Part shown: piece after piece, positions 9,482-19,534 of the stretch
How the letters are laid out: every line of letters starts with the position of its first letter
How positions within the stretch are numbered: the first letter of the stretch is position 1
Origin: Armillaria gallica
Lineage: Eukaryota; Basidiomycota; Agaricomycetes; Agaricales; Physalacriaceae
DNA: 64,000 bases
Reading direction: 5' to 3'
Assembly: GCA_037576215.1 (NCBI GenBank)
Contig: JBANDB010000003.1
Location: 4,712,001 to 4,776,000, forward strand
The notes under the pieces: model-generated
Told to the model about the DNA's origin: nothing
The model's database searches: none
Seen by the model: the letters and a program-made list of their open reading frames with translations, nothing else
Program-made: the position numbers and the translations under genes

Positions 9482-12400
9482 TTACTTCTTTGACGCGAGC
9501 CATTTGTCGAGGGCTTCGCAGTCTTCAAGTTCCTTCCTAGGCAACCAACGCTCTTCTTCAGGTCCTTCTCCCAACCACCGTACCAAGTACTGGAACCCTC
9601 GGCCACGTTTACGTTCGTCGATGATCTTGTCGATGAAGAATTCTTCGACACCGTTTGCGGTAACGATGGGTTGTGGTCGAGCATGTTCTCTGTGAGGAAA
9701 CAGAAGAGGGTCGTTCGAAACGAAAGCTTGAGAACGCTAGAGTGGAAAGTAGGGAAGGTATTAGGGGCATTGGGGAGGTCGAGGGTGTAGGAAGAAGTTT
9801 TGGGGTGGCTGCTTATGACCGTGTAAGGGCCGTCAAATCGTGGCATGAATTTGGCGACGCGATCCTTCTTGCCTGCCTTGTACTCGTGGCGGCGGTGAAG
9901 AGTAGATAGCATGACTTTGTCACCAGGTTGGAATTCAATTTCGGGAGCTCGTTTCTTGTTCGTGTGATAGGCTTGTGTAATTTTTGCGAGCATGAGGTTG
10001 TCTTTAGCGTCCTGAGTCTGCGACTCGATCCGTTGGAGCAGTTCTGTAGCGAGGACGACTGGTTCAGTGGGGGGGAGGATGGTGGGTACAAGTGGTGGAA
10101 TGATGCGAGGAGACCGGCCCATGCGGAGCTGGAATCCAGAGTATCCAGTCGAAGAATTGATACTGTTCATGATGTTGAACCTGATCAGGGGAAGAGCTTT
10201 AACCCAACCTTTCTGTTTCCTCGTTAATGGAAGCGGATGCATTGGTTGACAGTCTTGTTTGATCGTTCGCTGGAGCCATCTGTTTGGGGGTGGTAAGCGG
10301 AAGACAGTTTTAAGGAAACACCTGTTAATTTATGAAGGGCCGTCCAGAATTTGGCTGTGAAGAGTTTGTCTCTGTCAGAAACAATGTTTGCGGGCAGGCC
10401 ATTCTCGCAATACCATTCGCGGAAGAATATTTCAGCCAATTGAGGTGCGTTGATGTCTGTGCGGACAGGGATGATTCGGATGTCTGATCCCAAGCGATCT
10501 GTGATGGTCAGGATGCAGTCGAAGCCATCATCCTCAGGTAAAGGACCAATAAAGTCCATTGCCACGCTTTCCCCACGTTCATCAGGTACAGGGAGAGGAT
10601 GTAAAGGGCCGTGAGGTTTTGAAGTCGTTGATTTATTTCTTTGGCACTCTACACAGGAAGGGATGTAACCCAGTTCCAAGTCGCGTCTCATGTTGGGCCA
10701 GTAATAGCAATCCCGGAGAGTTGCATAAGCTTTGTCAGAGCCGAAGTGCCCCAACGAGTCATGTGCCAATCGAAAGAGGTCCTCGCGCAGTGTGCCTGTC
10801 CGTGGAATGACCAGACGGTCACCTACGTACCACAGATCATTATAAAACCTGATTGATCCAAGGGAAATATCCGTGGAGGCAAGTTTCTTGACAAACTCGT
10901 CGTGTTTATATCCCTCACGGATTGCTTCTAGGATTGAGCTGTCCGAAGTGATTTTGAGGACAGCAGCAGATGCGGGTGCGGAGGAGGCCCAGGAAGCCCA
11001 AGGCTGAACAGACGGTTGATCTAGATCGATATCTGTTGATGTTTCGTCTTCATCATCAGGTGGTAATCGCGAAAGTGCATCTGCGGCGGTATTGTCTTCT
11101 CCACGGATGTAATTTATGGTGAAGTCAAATTGAGACAGGAATTCATTCCAGCGCGCCTGTCGTCGTGAGAGGTCTTTTTGCGTGGCAAAGTTTTCAAGCG
11201 TGCGGTGATCTGTATATACTGTGAAGTCCATACCCAGCAGTTCAGCACGCCATTTTTTTAGTGCACGTACGATAGCGAGCAGCTCCTTTTCATGCACAGG
11301 GTAGTTCTTTTGCGCTCCTTTGAGTTGCATGGAGTCGAATGCGACAGGTCGTGCAGTTTCCCATGAAGGTCCCCAAGAAAGGACAGCACCGGTTCTCCAG
11401 TCACTGGCATCGCACGTTACAAAAATCTTGTTATCACCGGGGTTCTTGTGGTCGATGACTGTCAAACAGTCAGAGGAAAGCACTAAAGCTTTGATGGCAT
11501 CAAATGCAAACTGGTGCTCCAATGTCCATTCAGGGAAGTTCTTTTCGGCATCCTTAGTGGTTAAAGGAGTCAAGATAACGGTATGGTCTGCAAGATTTTT
11601 CAAGAAGCTAGCGAGGTATCTCACAAGTCCCAAGAAACGGCGAACATCGGATGCTGTCTTAGGCCGAGGCCAATTCATAATACGCTCGATTTTTGAGTTA
11701 TCCGGTTGTACTCCATTGCGAGAGATTCGATGACCCAAGAAGTTAAGCTCCAGCAGAAAGAATTGAGACTTTTTAGGATTGCAATATAAACTGTTTTTCC
11801 GCATGGTGTCCATGATGAGCTTAACATGTGCCATGTGGTCTTCCAAGGAGTCAGACCAGATTATAATGTCGTCCAGATAGACGTGGCAGAATTTCCCAAT
11901 GAAGTCCCTGAGGGCCGTTGTTACACGACGTTGGTGAACGGCAGGGGAGTTCTTCAAACCCTGAGGCATTACAGTCCACTCGTAGAGGCCGAGGGGGGTC
12001 GTGACAGCTGTCAGGGGGATACTGGCGGGATCCATGGGGGTATGGAAGAACGCATCGGTCATATCAATCTTCGACCAGATGGAACCTTTTGCCGCATCGG
12101 AAATTACATCGTCGACGCGTGGCAAGGGGTGACTATCAGTAACAGTGTTGGCATTTAGATCTCGGTAGTCGTTTACCCAACGGGGTAATACAGATTTATC
12201 AGTTTTTGGTATGAGCAAGGCAGGGGACGCATGGGGTGAAGAGGAAGGTCGAATGCGGCCAGCATCAAGGTGTTGAGATATTAGGGTAGACCAGGCATCT
12301 TTAAATTTTTTTGGAGATGTGTATGAACGAGTGACAATCGTCTTATTGGCGTTTTTCAGTTTAATAGAGCATGTGACTTCTTTAGGCATTTCGTCAACAT

Positions 12401-14333
12401 GAGGAATAGGCGTGAATATATCCGCATAATCAGTTTTGACAGTATCGTTTAGGTCTTTGAGTTTTTGTAAGTAGGCAAGGGTCTCGATCCTATCCCGAAT
12501 TGCAGCTACAACCGGTGCAGTACTTAGCGGTTCGCAGGATCTATCAATTTTCGGACGTCTTGCAGCGCAGAAGGAAGACAATTCCTTTTTAAGTTCACGA
12601 CGGTTCGCAAGAATAGAATCCAGAGGCGTTGAATTAATTGGAGCGGGTACAGTTACAGGCGGTGGGGAATTTAAGATATCAAATCCAGTAGTTTTGTCAA
12701 TGCAAGTACGCGAAGAGGTGTCAACAATAAGAGAATTTAAGGATAAAAATGGGAGCCCAAGAATGACATCTGCACATAAGGAAGGGGCTACTATCGCACG
12801 AACGGTACGGGCAGACCATTGATTGGTGAGATCGTGTAACTTCAGTTTGACCCAGTATTGGAAAGACGAAGGCGCCGAGGAATCAGAAGAAAATGCATTT
12901 GAAACTTGCATAACATTCGGTAGGGGTCGAAATCGAAGCTGTAGGTCTCGCGCGAGTTGTTCCCGGATTATAACTATGTGGGAGCCTGGATCAATAAGTC
13001 CGTTTAAGATGCGACGAGAATAAGGGGAAACAGGGTCATCGACGGTGCAACGCCAAAATAGGTGGGGCAAGGAAAAAGGAACGGAAGGAGAAATGGCAGC
13101 GACAGGAGGAGCACTCACAAATCTAGAGTCGTTAGAGTCCAATGAAGCTTCGTTCATTTGGAACCATGTATCAAGTGTTGACTGCGTAGGGTCATTAGGG
13201 GGGAGGACAGCAGCTGTTGGTGCAGGTACCGTGGTGGGATAGGTGGGAGGGTAAGAGTGCGAGTGGACAATCTGTGGCGCAGGAGGAGGAGCGTTGTATT
13301 GTGGGGGTGCAGGTGCGGGTTCATGTGCAGGGACATGAGTCGCAGCTACCGGTTGCGCAGGTTGAGCAAATTTCAGCGGATGGGTGTTTGGAAGGGCATT
13401 CCGAGCGTTGTCGACGTCAGCCTGAGTGAGAGTATGGTACCCAACCGGTGAAGGAAAACCATTTTTGCAATCGTCTTTGTTATGGTTAACAAAGAATTGA
13501 CGACATTTATTGCAGCCGAAGTATAATCGAAGTAGGACGCGTTCAGCCTCAGTGATCTGGGGCAATCTAGGACGCTTGGAGAAGGAAGGGGCGGGGTTAG
13601 GCACGTTGGTCGAGGAAGATTGGGCGGTAGAAGTAGTTCCAGAACGAGATGAATCATTGAATCCGGCGGTTGAAGACGAACGCTTTTTGTCATTGCTGAT
13701 CATTTTGCGCGCGGCTTCCTCAGCTTCGGCCCTACGCATGTCCTTCTCGCGAGTACGTCTCTCGTCAACGATGATGACAAGATCCACCCAGGTATCTAGG
13801 TCTTTCTCGCCAAAGATCTTTTCGTTGTCGTCAATTTCCGCACGGAGAAGGGGGTCCATGGCAAGGTCTAGCTGGATCCGTAAACGATCGTCGTCAAGAT
13901 GGAAGGTGGAGCCGGTGAGGGCAGAGTTGTCGTTGATCATTGAGTTAGCCAGATCTGCGAAGGATCCAGAGCCCTGAGTGATGGATAGCAGACGAGCTTG
14001 GCGCGTCTTCTGCCACGTCGAAGGGAGCCACTTGGTCATGGATTTGGTCAGGAAATCTTCGAAAGAGAGTTTGTTGAGTTCTATGTGGTTGGCCTGGTAC
14101 CAGAGCGCGATGCGGCGAGGTTTGAGGCCACCAGCAACGTTAGTCACATAGTTCTCTGCCTTGAGGCTCTCCTTGTTGGCGAAATAGGTACGACAGCATG
14201 TGGCCCAGTCCAGCCAGTGGTCCTCAGTCGGCATTTTCTCGCCGGCGAGCATCATTGGGACTTTTTCAGGCGCAGTCTGGACGACTTCAGGGTATGTGCG
14301 TGCCGTTGGGTTGGAGATGGAGGCGTTGGACAT
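9482..14333 (-). pseudogene. gag-pol: gag-pol polyprotein of inverted copy B, nearly complete
   Basis: From ATG 14333 one frame runs to 10224, about 1370 residues. Approximate landmarks: variant zinc knuckle C-X2-C-X6-H-X4-C near 273, protease DPGS near 446, RT catalytic YLDD near 818, RNase H TDHRT near 1039, integrase HHCC zinc region near 1194, and integrase D, D, E near 1258, 1320 and 1354. A one-base loss near 10225 (CGTTAATGG against CGTTACATGG in copy A) shifts the frame at the end of the integrase core. A second one-base loss near 9725 takes the chromodomain out of frame. The leader is cut at 14683, so this copy has no 5' LTR. It is the best guide in the window to the family's intact protein. 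Confidence 0.9.
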
Positions 14334-14683
14334 GATGAAAAGGGAGATATCGTCAATAGAGGAGTCGGGTGATGGAGGAGTTGGCGCGGTGGCAGGGAGG
14401 ATAACACGAGGGGCAGAGGGAGGAGAAGGGGCGTTGAGACGATGAGCTCGACGTTGAGAGGAAAGGGCGGGGACTCGACGGCCAGGGAGTGGAGTGACAG
14501 TGGGCAACGACAGTTCCTGCGATGAGGAGAACAATCAGTACTGTTGCCTACGATGAAGCGTAACAGGAGAGAGGGCGCTCGCGATGGAGCACGTTTGTCA
14601 CGATGGACGGATCCGCGTTGGGATAAGCTCGCGTTGGAGCGTGTTCGTCGCGTCGGACAGAAGGAAAAGCACGCTCTACGTCA

Positions 14684-17600
14684 ACGCCTCTGGATTCTAT
14701 TCTTGCGAACCGTCGTGAACTTAAAAAGGAATTGTCTTCCTTCTGCGCTGCAAGACGTCCGAAAATTGATAGATCCTGCGAACCGCTAAGTACTGCACCG
14801 GTTGTAGCTGCAATTCGGGATAGGATCGAGACCCTTGCCTACTTACAAAAACTCAAAGACCTAAACGATACTGTCAAAACTGATTATGCGGATATATTCA
14901 CGCCTATTCCTCATGTTGACGAAATGCCTAAAGAAGTCACATGCTCTATTAAACTGAAAAACGCCAATAAGACGATTGTCACTCGTTCATACACATCTCC
15001 AAAAAAATTTAAAGATGCCTGGTCTACCCTAATATCTCAACACCTTGATGCTGGCCGCATTCGACCTTCCTCTTCACCCCATGCGTCCCCTGCCTTGCTC
15101 ATACCAAAAACTGATAAATCTGTATTACCCCGTTGGGTAAACGACTACCGAGATCTAAATGCCAACACTGTTACTGATAGTCACCCCTTGCCACGCGTCG
15201 ACGATGTAATTTCCGATGCGGCAAAAGGTTCCATCTGGTCGAAGATTGATATGACCGATGCGTTCTTCCATACCCCCATGGATCCCGCCAGTATCCCCCT
15301 GACAGCTGTCACGACCCCCCTCGGCCTCTACGAGTGGACTGTAATGCCTCAGGGTTTGAAGAACTCCCCTGCCGTTCACCAACGTCGTGTAACAACGGCC
15401 CTCAGGGACTTCATTGGGAAATTCTGCCACGTCTATCTGGACGACATTATAATCTGGTCTGACTCCTTGGAAGACCACATGGCACATGTTAAGCTCATCA
15501 TGGACACCATGCGGAAAAACAGTTTATATTGCAATCCTAAAAAGTCTCAATTCTTTCTGCTGGAGCTTAACTTCTTGGGTCATCGAATCTCTCGCAATGG
15601 AGTACAACCGGATAACTCAAAAATCGAGCGTATTATGAATTGGCCTCGGCCTAAGACAGCATCCGATGTTCGCCGTTTCTTGGGACTTGTGAGATACCTC
15701 GCTAGCTTCTTGAAAAATCTTGCAGACCATACCGTTATCTTGACTCCTTTAACCACTAAGGATGCCGAAAAGAACTTCCCTGAATGGACATTGGAGCACC
15801 AGTTTGCATTTGATGCCATCAAAGCTTTAGTGCTTTCCTCTGACTGTTTGACAGTCATCGACCACAAGAACCCCGGTGATAACAAGATTTTTGTAACGTG
15901 CGATGCCAGTGACTGGAGAACCGGTGCTGTCCTTTCTTGGGGACCTTCATGGGAAACTGCACGACCTGTCGCATTCGACTCCATGCAACTCAAAGGAGCG
16001 CAAAAGAACTACCCTGTGCATGAAAAGGAGCTGCTCGCTATCGTACGTGCACTAAAAAAATGGCGTGCTGAACTGCTGGGTATGGACTTCACAGTATATA
16101 CAGATCACCGCACGCTTGAAAACTTTGCCACGCAAAAAGACCTCTCACGACGACAGGCGCGCTGGAATGAATTCCTGTCTCAATTTGACTTCACCATAAA
16201 TTACATCCGTGGAGAAGACAATACCGCCGCAGATGCACTTTCGCGATTACCACCTGATGATGAAGACGAAACATCAACAGATATCGATCTAGATCAACCG
16301 TCTGTTCAGCCTTGGGCTTCCTGGGCCTCCTCCGCACCCGCATCTGCTGCTGTCCTCAAAATCACTTCGGACAGCTCAATCCTAGAAGCAATCCGTGAGG
16401 GATATAAACACGACGAGTTTGTCAAGAAACTTGCCTCCACGGATATTTCCCTTGGATCAATCAGGTTTTATAATGATCTGTGGTACGTAGGTGACCGTCT
16501 GGTCATTCCACGGACAGGCACACTGCGCGAGGACCTCTTTCGATTGGCACATGACTCGTTGGGGCACTTCGGCTCTGACAAAGCTTATGCAACTCTCCGG
16601 GATTGCTATTACTGGCCCAACATGAGACGCGACTTGGAACTGGGTTACATCCCTTCCTGTGTAGAGTGCCAAAGAAATAAATCAACGACTTCAAAACCTC
16701 ACGGCCCTTTACATCCTCTCCCTGTACCTGATGAACGTGGGGAAAGCGTGGCAATGGACTTTATTGGTCCTTTACCTGAGGATGATGGCTTCGACTGCAT
16801 CCTGACCATCACAGATCGCTTGGGATCAGACATCCGAATCATCCCTGTCCGCACAGACATCAACGCACCTCAATTGGCTGAAATATTCTTCCGCGAATGG
16901 TATTGCGAGAATGGCCTGCCCGCAAACATTGTTTCTGACAGAGACAAACTCTTCACAGCCAAATTCTGGACGGCCCTTCATAAATTAACAGGTGTTTCCT
17001 TAAAACTGTCTTCCGCTTACCACCCCCAAACAGATGGCTCCAGCGAACGATCAAACAAGACTGTCAACCAATGCATCCGCTTCCATGTAACGAGGAAACA
17101 GAAAGGTTGGGTTAAAGCTCTTCCCCTGATCAGGTTCAACATCATGAACAGTATCAATTCTTCGACTGGATACTCTGGATTCCAGCTCCGCATGGGCCGG
17201 TCTCCTCGCATCATTCCACCACTTGTACCCACCATCCTCCCCCCCACTGAACCAGTCGTCCTCGCTACAGAACTGCTCCAACGGATCGAGTCGCAGACTC
17301 AGGACGCTAAAGACAACCTCATGCTCGCAAAAATTACACAAGCCTATCACACGAACAAGAAACGAGCTCCCGAAATTGAATTCCAACCTGGTGACAAAGT
17401 CATGCTATCTACTCTTCACCGCCGCCACGAGTACAAGGCAGGCAAGAAGGATCGCGTCGCCAAATTCATGCCACGATTTGACGGCCCTTACACGGTCATA
17501 AGCAGCCACCCCGAAACTTCTTCCTACACCCTCGACCTCCCCAATGCCCCTAATACCTTCCCTACTTTCCACTCTAGCGTTCTCAAGCCTTTCGTTTCGA

Positions 17601-17833
17601 ACGACCCTCTTCTGTTTCCTCACAGAGAACATGCTCGACCACAACCCATCGTTACCGCAAACGGTGTCGAAGAATTCTTCATCGACAAGATCATCGACGA
17701 ACGTAAACGTGGCCGAGGGTTCCAGTACTTGGTACGGTGGTTGGGAGAAGGACCTGAAGAAGAGCGTTGGTTGCCTAGGAAGGAACTTGAAGACTGCGAA
17801 GCCCTCGACAAATGGCTCGCGTCAAAGAAGTAA
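14684..17833 (+). CDS. pol: Ty3/gypsy pol (RT, RNase H, integrase, chromodomain) of forward element, no gag
   Basis: An unbroken frame of about 1050 codons that enters from the right rearrangement junction and has no ATG of its own at the start. It holds reverse transcriptase with YLDD near 15437, RNase H with TDHRT near 16103, an integrase with its HHCC zinc region near 16560-16670 and the DDE residues across about 16757-17045, and a C-terminal chromodomain (YLVRWLGEGPEEERWLP, about 17728-17778). The chromodomain places the element among the chromoviruses, whose integrase is steered to chromatin. Gag, protease and a promoter are missing upstream, so it is probably not expressed as such. Confidence 0.92.
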   Translation, partial: TPLDSILANRRELKKELSSFCAARRPKIDRSCEPLSTAPVVAAIRDRIETLAYLQKLKDLNDTVKTDYADIFTPIPHVDEMPKEVTCSIKLKNANKTIVTRSYTSPKKFKDAWSTLISQHLDAGRIRPSSSPHASPALLIPKTDKSVLPRWVNDYRDLNANTVTDSHPLPRVDDVISDAAKGSIWSKIDMTDAFFHTPMDPASIPLTAVTTPLGLYEWTVMPQGLKNSPAVHQRRVTTALRDFIGKFCHVYLDDIIIWSDSLEDHMAHVKLIMDTMRKNSLYCNPKKSQFFLLELNFLGHRISRNGVQPDNSKIERIMNWPRPKTASDVRRFLGLVRYLASFLKNLADHTVILTPLTTKDAEKNFPEWTLEHQFAFDAIKALVLSSDCLTVIDHKNPGDNKIFVTCDASDWRTGAVLSWGPSWETARPVAFDSMQLKGAQKNYPVHEKELLAIVRALKKWRAELLGMDFTVYTDHRTLENFATQKDLSRRQARWNEFLSQFDFTINYIRGEDNTAADALSRLPPDDEDETSTDIDLDQPSVQPWASWASSAPASAAVLKITSDSSILEAIREGYKHDEFVKKLASTDISLGSIRFYNDLWYVGDRLVIPRTGTLREDLFRLAHDSLGHFGSDKAYATLRDCYYWPNMRRDLELGYIPSCVECQRNKSTTSKPHGPLHPLPVPDERGESVAMDFIGPLPEDDGFDCILTITDRLGSDIRIIPVRTDINAPQLAEIFFREWYCENGLPANIVSDRDKLFTAKFWTALHKLTGVSLKLSSAYHPQTDGSSERSNKTVNQCIRFHVTRKQKGWVKALPLIRFNIMNSINSSTGYSGFQLRMGRSPRIIPPLVPTILPPTEPVVLATELLQRIESQTQDAKDNLMLAKITQAYHTNKKRAPEIEFQPGDKVMLSTLHRRHEYKAGKKDRVAKFMPRFDGPYTVISSHPETSSYTLDLPNAPNTFPTFHSSVLKPFVSNDPLLFPHREHARPQPIVTANGVEEFFIDKIIDERKRGRGFQYLVRWLGEGPEEERWLPRKELEDCEALDKWLASKK

Positions 17834-17848
17834 GTTTTTTCTTAAAAC

Positions 17849-17857
17849 GGGGGAGGG
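17849..17857 (+). other. Polypurine tract of forward element
   Basis: GGGGGAGGG directly abuts the TG of the 3' LTR. This is where plus-strand DNA synthesis is primed in LTR retrotransposons. The same tract is seen antisense next to both inverted LTRs. Confidence 0.85.
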
Positions 17858-18124
17858 TGTAAGCCCGCCCTACGATGACGCCCTTACTTACGATGACGTA
17901 TATCTGACGACTGCTTCCGGACCAATGTTTTGCTCCTGTTTTCGTCCTATTCTGCTTCCGCCTCGTATAAATACTCGCCCTCATCCATAGGACTCCCCAT
18001 TCTTTCTTTCTTCCCTTCCCTCACGTAGACGTCTATACTTCTCTCTCCAATACATCCGTCGTTCACAGTATTCGCCGCCTCCCGTGAGTTTCCAGTGTTT
18101 CCTGTCCTAGAGGACAGGTTTCCA
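17858..18124 (+). repeat. Long terminal repeat, right outer (3' LTR of forward element)
   Basis: 267 bases, TGTAAG to TTTCCA, identical by reading to the LTR at 1625-1891. LTR identity means little time has passed since integration. The CGCAC duplication follows at 18125. Confidence 0.93.
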
Positions 18125-18129
18125 CGCAC
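18125..18129. repeat. Target-site duplication, right copy (CGCAC)
   Basis: Matches 1620-1624 exactly and marks the right edge of the insertion. Confidence 0.9.
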
Positions 18130-18365
18130 CCACACATGCAGTCTCCTAATACGCCGAAGAGAGACCTAAGCTGCAAGTTGTAGATAATAAACGCAACGGA
18201 AAGGTGACTGATTCTTTTATCCAGATAAACTTCCGTCACTTGTCGAATACAATTGGCAAGGGTGGCAATCCACTTGTTCAAGCGCCGCTGTCGTTGTATG
18301 TCTGTCACAATATCTAGACGATATGTTTGCTGAATGTACTGGATAGACAAGCCTGCTTGCTGCAG

Positions 18366-18920
18366 TGGCTGCAAGTCTACTTTCAGTCATCAACGACGTT
18401 GTCAGCGATGTCGATTTCAAGCAAACCGCAAATCCACATGCCCTTACGGCTCTTCAAGTCACGTCGTTCGGGGCCATCATATTTAACGCAAGCGCAACGA
18501 TTACGTCTTTACTTCTCATCGACGAACTGGGCGACCTTCCGGACATTGCCTCTGCGGATCAGGACAAAGTTCAAGCGGGCCTCATCGAGGAATCCCGAGA
18601 TCTTTTAGTCTACTATGGGATGAAGAAGACTTGGACCCGGACACGGTGGCACTGTCAGTGTTGTTTAAAACATAATCTGATACCAGTAGTCCGAAGTTGA
18701 CTCTTCCGCAGGGATCATTTCACTAATTCTGGGTGCATGGTGCCTATTTGCGCAGGTCGTTGTGTTCGTTTGCATTTCCCAGACAAAGGCAGTAAAAGTA
18801 TTCGTGACCGTAGCTGCCGTCTTTGCAGTTCTGCCTATGTGTAGGCTGCTTCCTAACTTCCTGAAGGTTGACGCTTGGGCTAGTCCTTCAGACCAGTCGC
18901 CAGAGAAATTGTCTGCGTAG
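18366..18920 (+). CDS. Small multi-pass membrane protein, family member 1 (5' end unresolved)
   Basis: Two exons are clear: one ending at 18653 and one from 18712 to the stop at 18920. The product has three to four hydrophobic segments: LTALQVTSFGAIIFNASATI, then after an acidic LIDELGDLP linker and a loop, IISLILGAWCLFAQVVVFVC and VFVTVAAVFAVLPM. It ends in a short hydrophilic tail. The gene at 36.2 kb has the same architecture and similar sequence. I do not recognise a function. No ATG opens the first frame (a stop lies at 18344), so an upstream exon is missing. The retrotransposon ends only about 240 bases upstream and may separate the gene from its promoter or first exon. Confidence 0.6.
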
Positions 18921-19534
18921 TTAGTATATGTTCAATAGTGTCTTGATACAGGGACGGTTCGAAGTGTTTGGTAAACCTATAATCTCATTGTATTCTCAAT
19001 TTTCAATTCGCCGATGGTCCTGTTGCTTGCTCTTCGTGCTTGATACGAGTTGTATATAATAAAGCCGGACTTGCCAGGCTACTTCGTGCTTACCGACTGG
19101 CAGCCGTCACATGTTCTGCCTTCAGTTCCCCTACTGCGTCCTACTTGGCACATTACCCTTTTGCCTGGCAAGTGACAATACAATCTTTTGAAACGAAGCC
19201 TTTTACTTGCCAGACCGAAAATACCGAACGTTTACAGAACTAGTCCGATATTCTGCGTAATGCTACGTACCTGCTTGTCTCGCTCCATCGATTTCTTCTT
19301 GTTCGCGACACGTTGACTGCGACGAAGGAACAGCACAAGAGACGGTACATATTGTTTCTGAACAATATAAAGAACAGATGTGCATTTCAAAGACTCCCCG
19401 GAGTGAACCAGAAAAAAACATGACTGAGTGAAATGTCTACGATTAAGTCGGAAGCGAAGGATCTCGAAAGTAACACTGGTACACAAAACAAGCAAAAAAA
19501 AAAACAAGGCGGACGTCCCAATTTGATCAGGCGT
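18921..19534. other. Intergenic, convergent gene ends
   Basis: About 610 bases between two gene ends that face each other. Only short unsupported open frames are present, and there is a run of A at about 19493-19504. No RNA gene or repeat is seen. Confidence 0.45.

Larger units (their letters stand above)
1625..18124. mobile_element. Composite Ty3/gypsy chromovirus nest: forward element containing two inverted copies
   Basis: The outer element runs forward: LTR 1625-1891, leader, gag to 3842, then pol from 14681 to 17833 and LTR 17858-18124. The middle (3843-14680) is on the other strand and holds copy A (partial LTR 3843-3949, pol, gag, leader to 9190), a complete LTR (9191-9457) shared as A's 5' LTR and B's 3' LTR, and copy B (pol, gag and truncated leader, 9458-14683). 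An undamaged element would be about 5.8 kb: 2218 bases left of the break, about 170 missing and 3444 on the right. All copies look nearly identical apart from small indels and a few substitutions, so the event is recent. Coding order is gag, protease, RT, RNase H, integrase, chromodomain. Confidence 0.9.
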
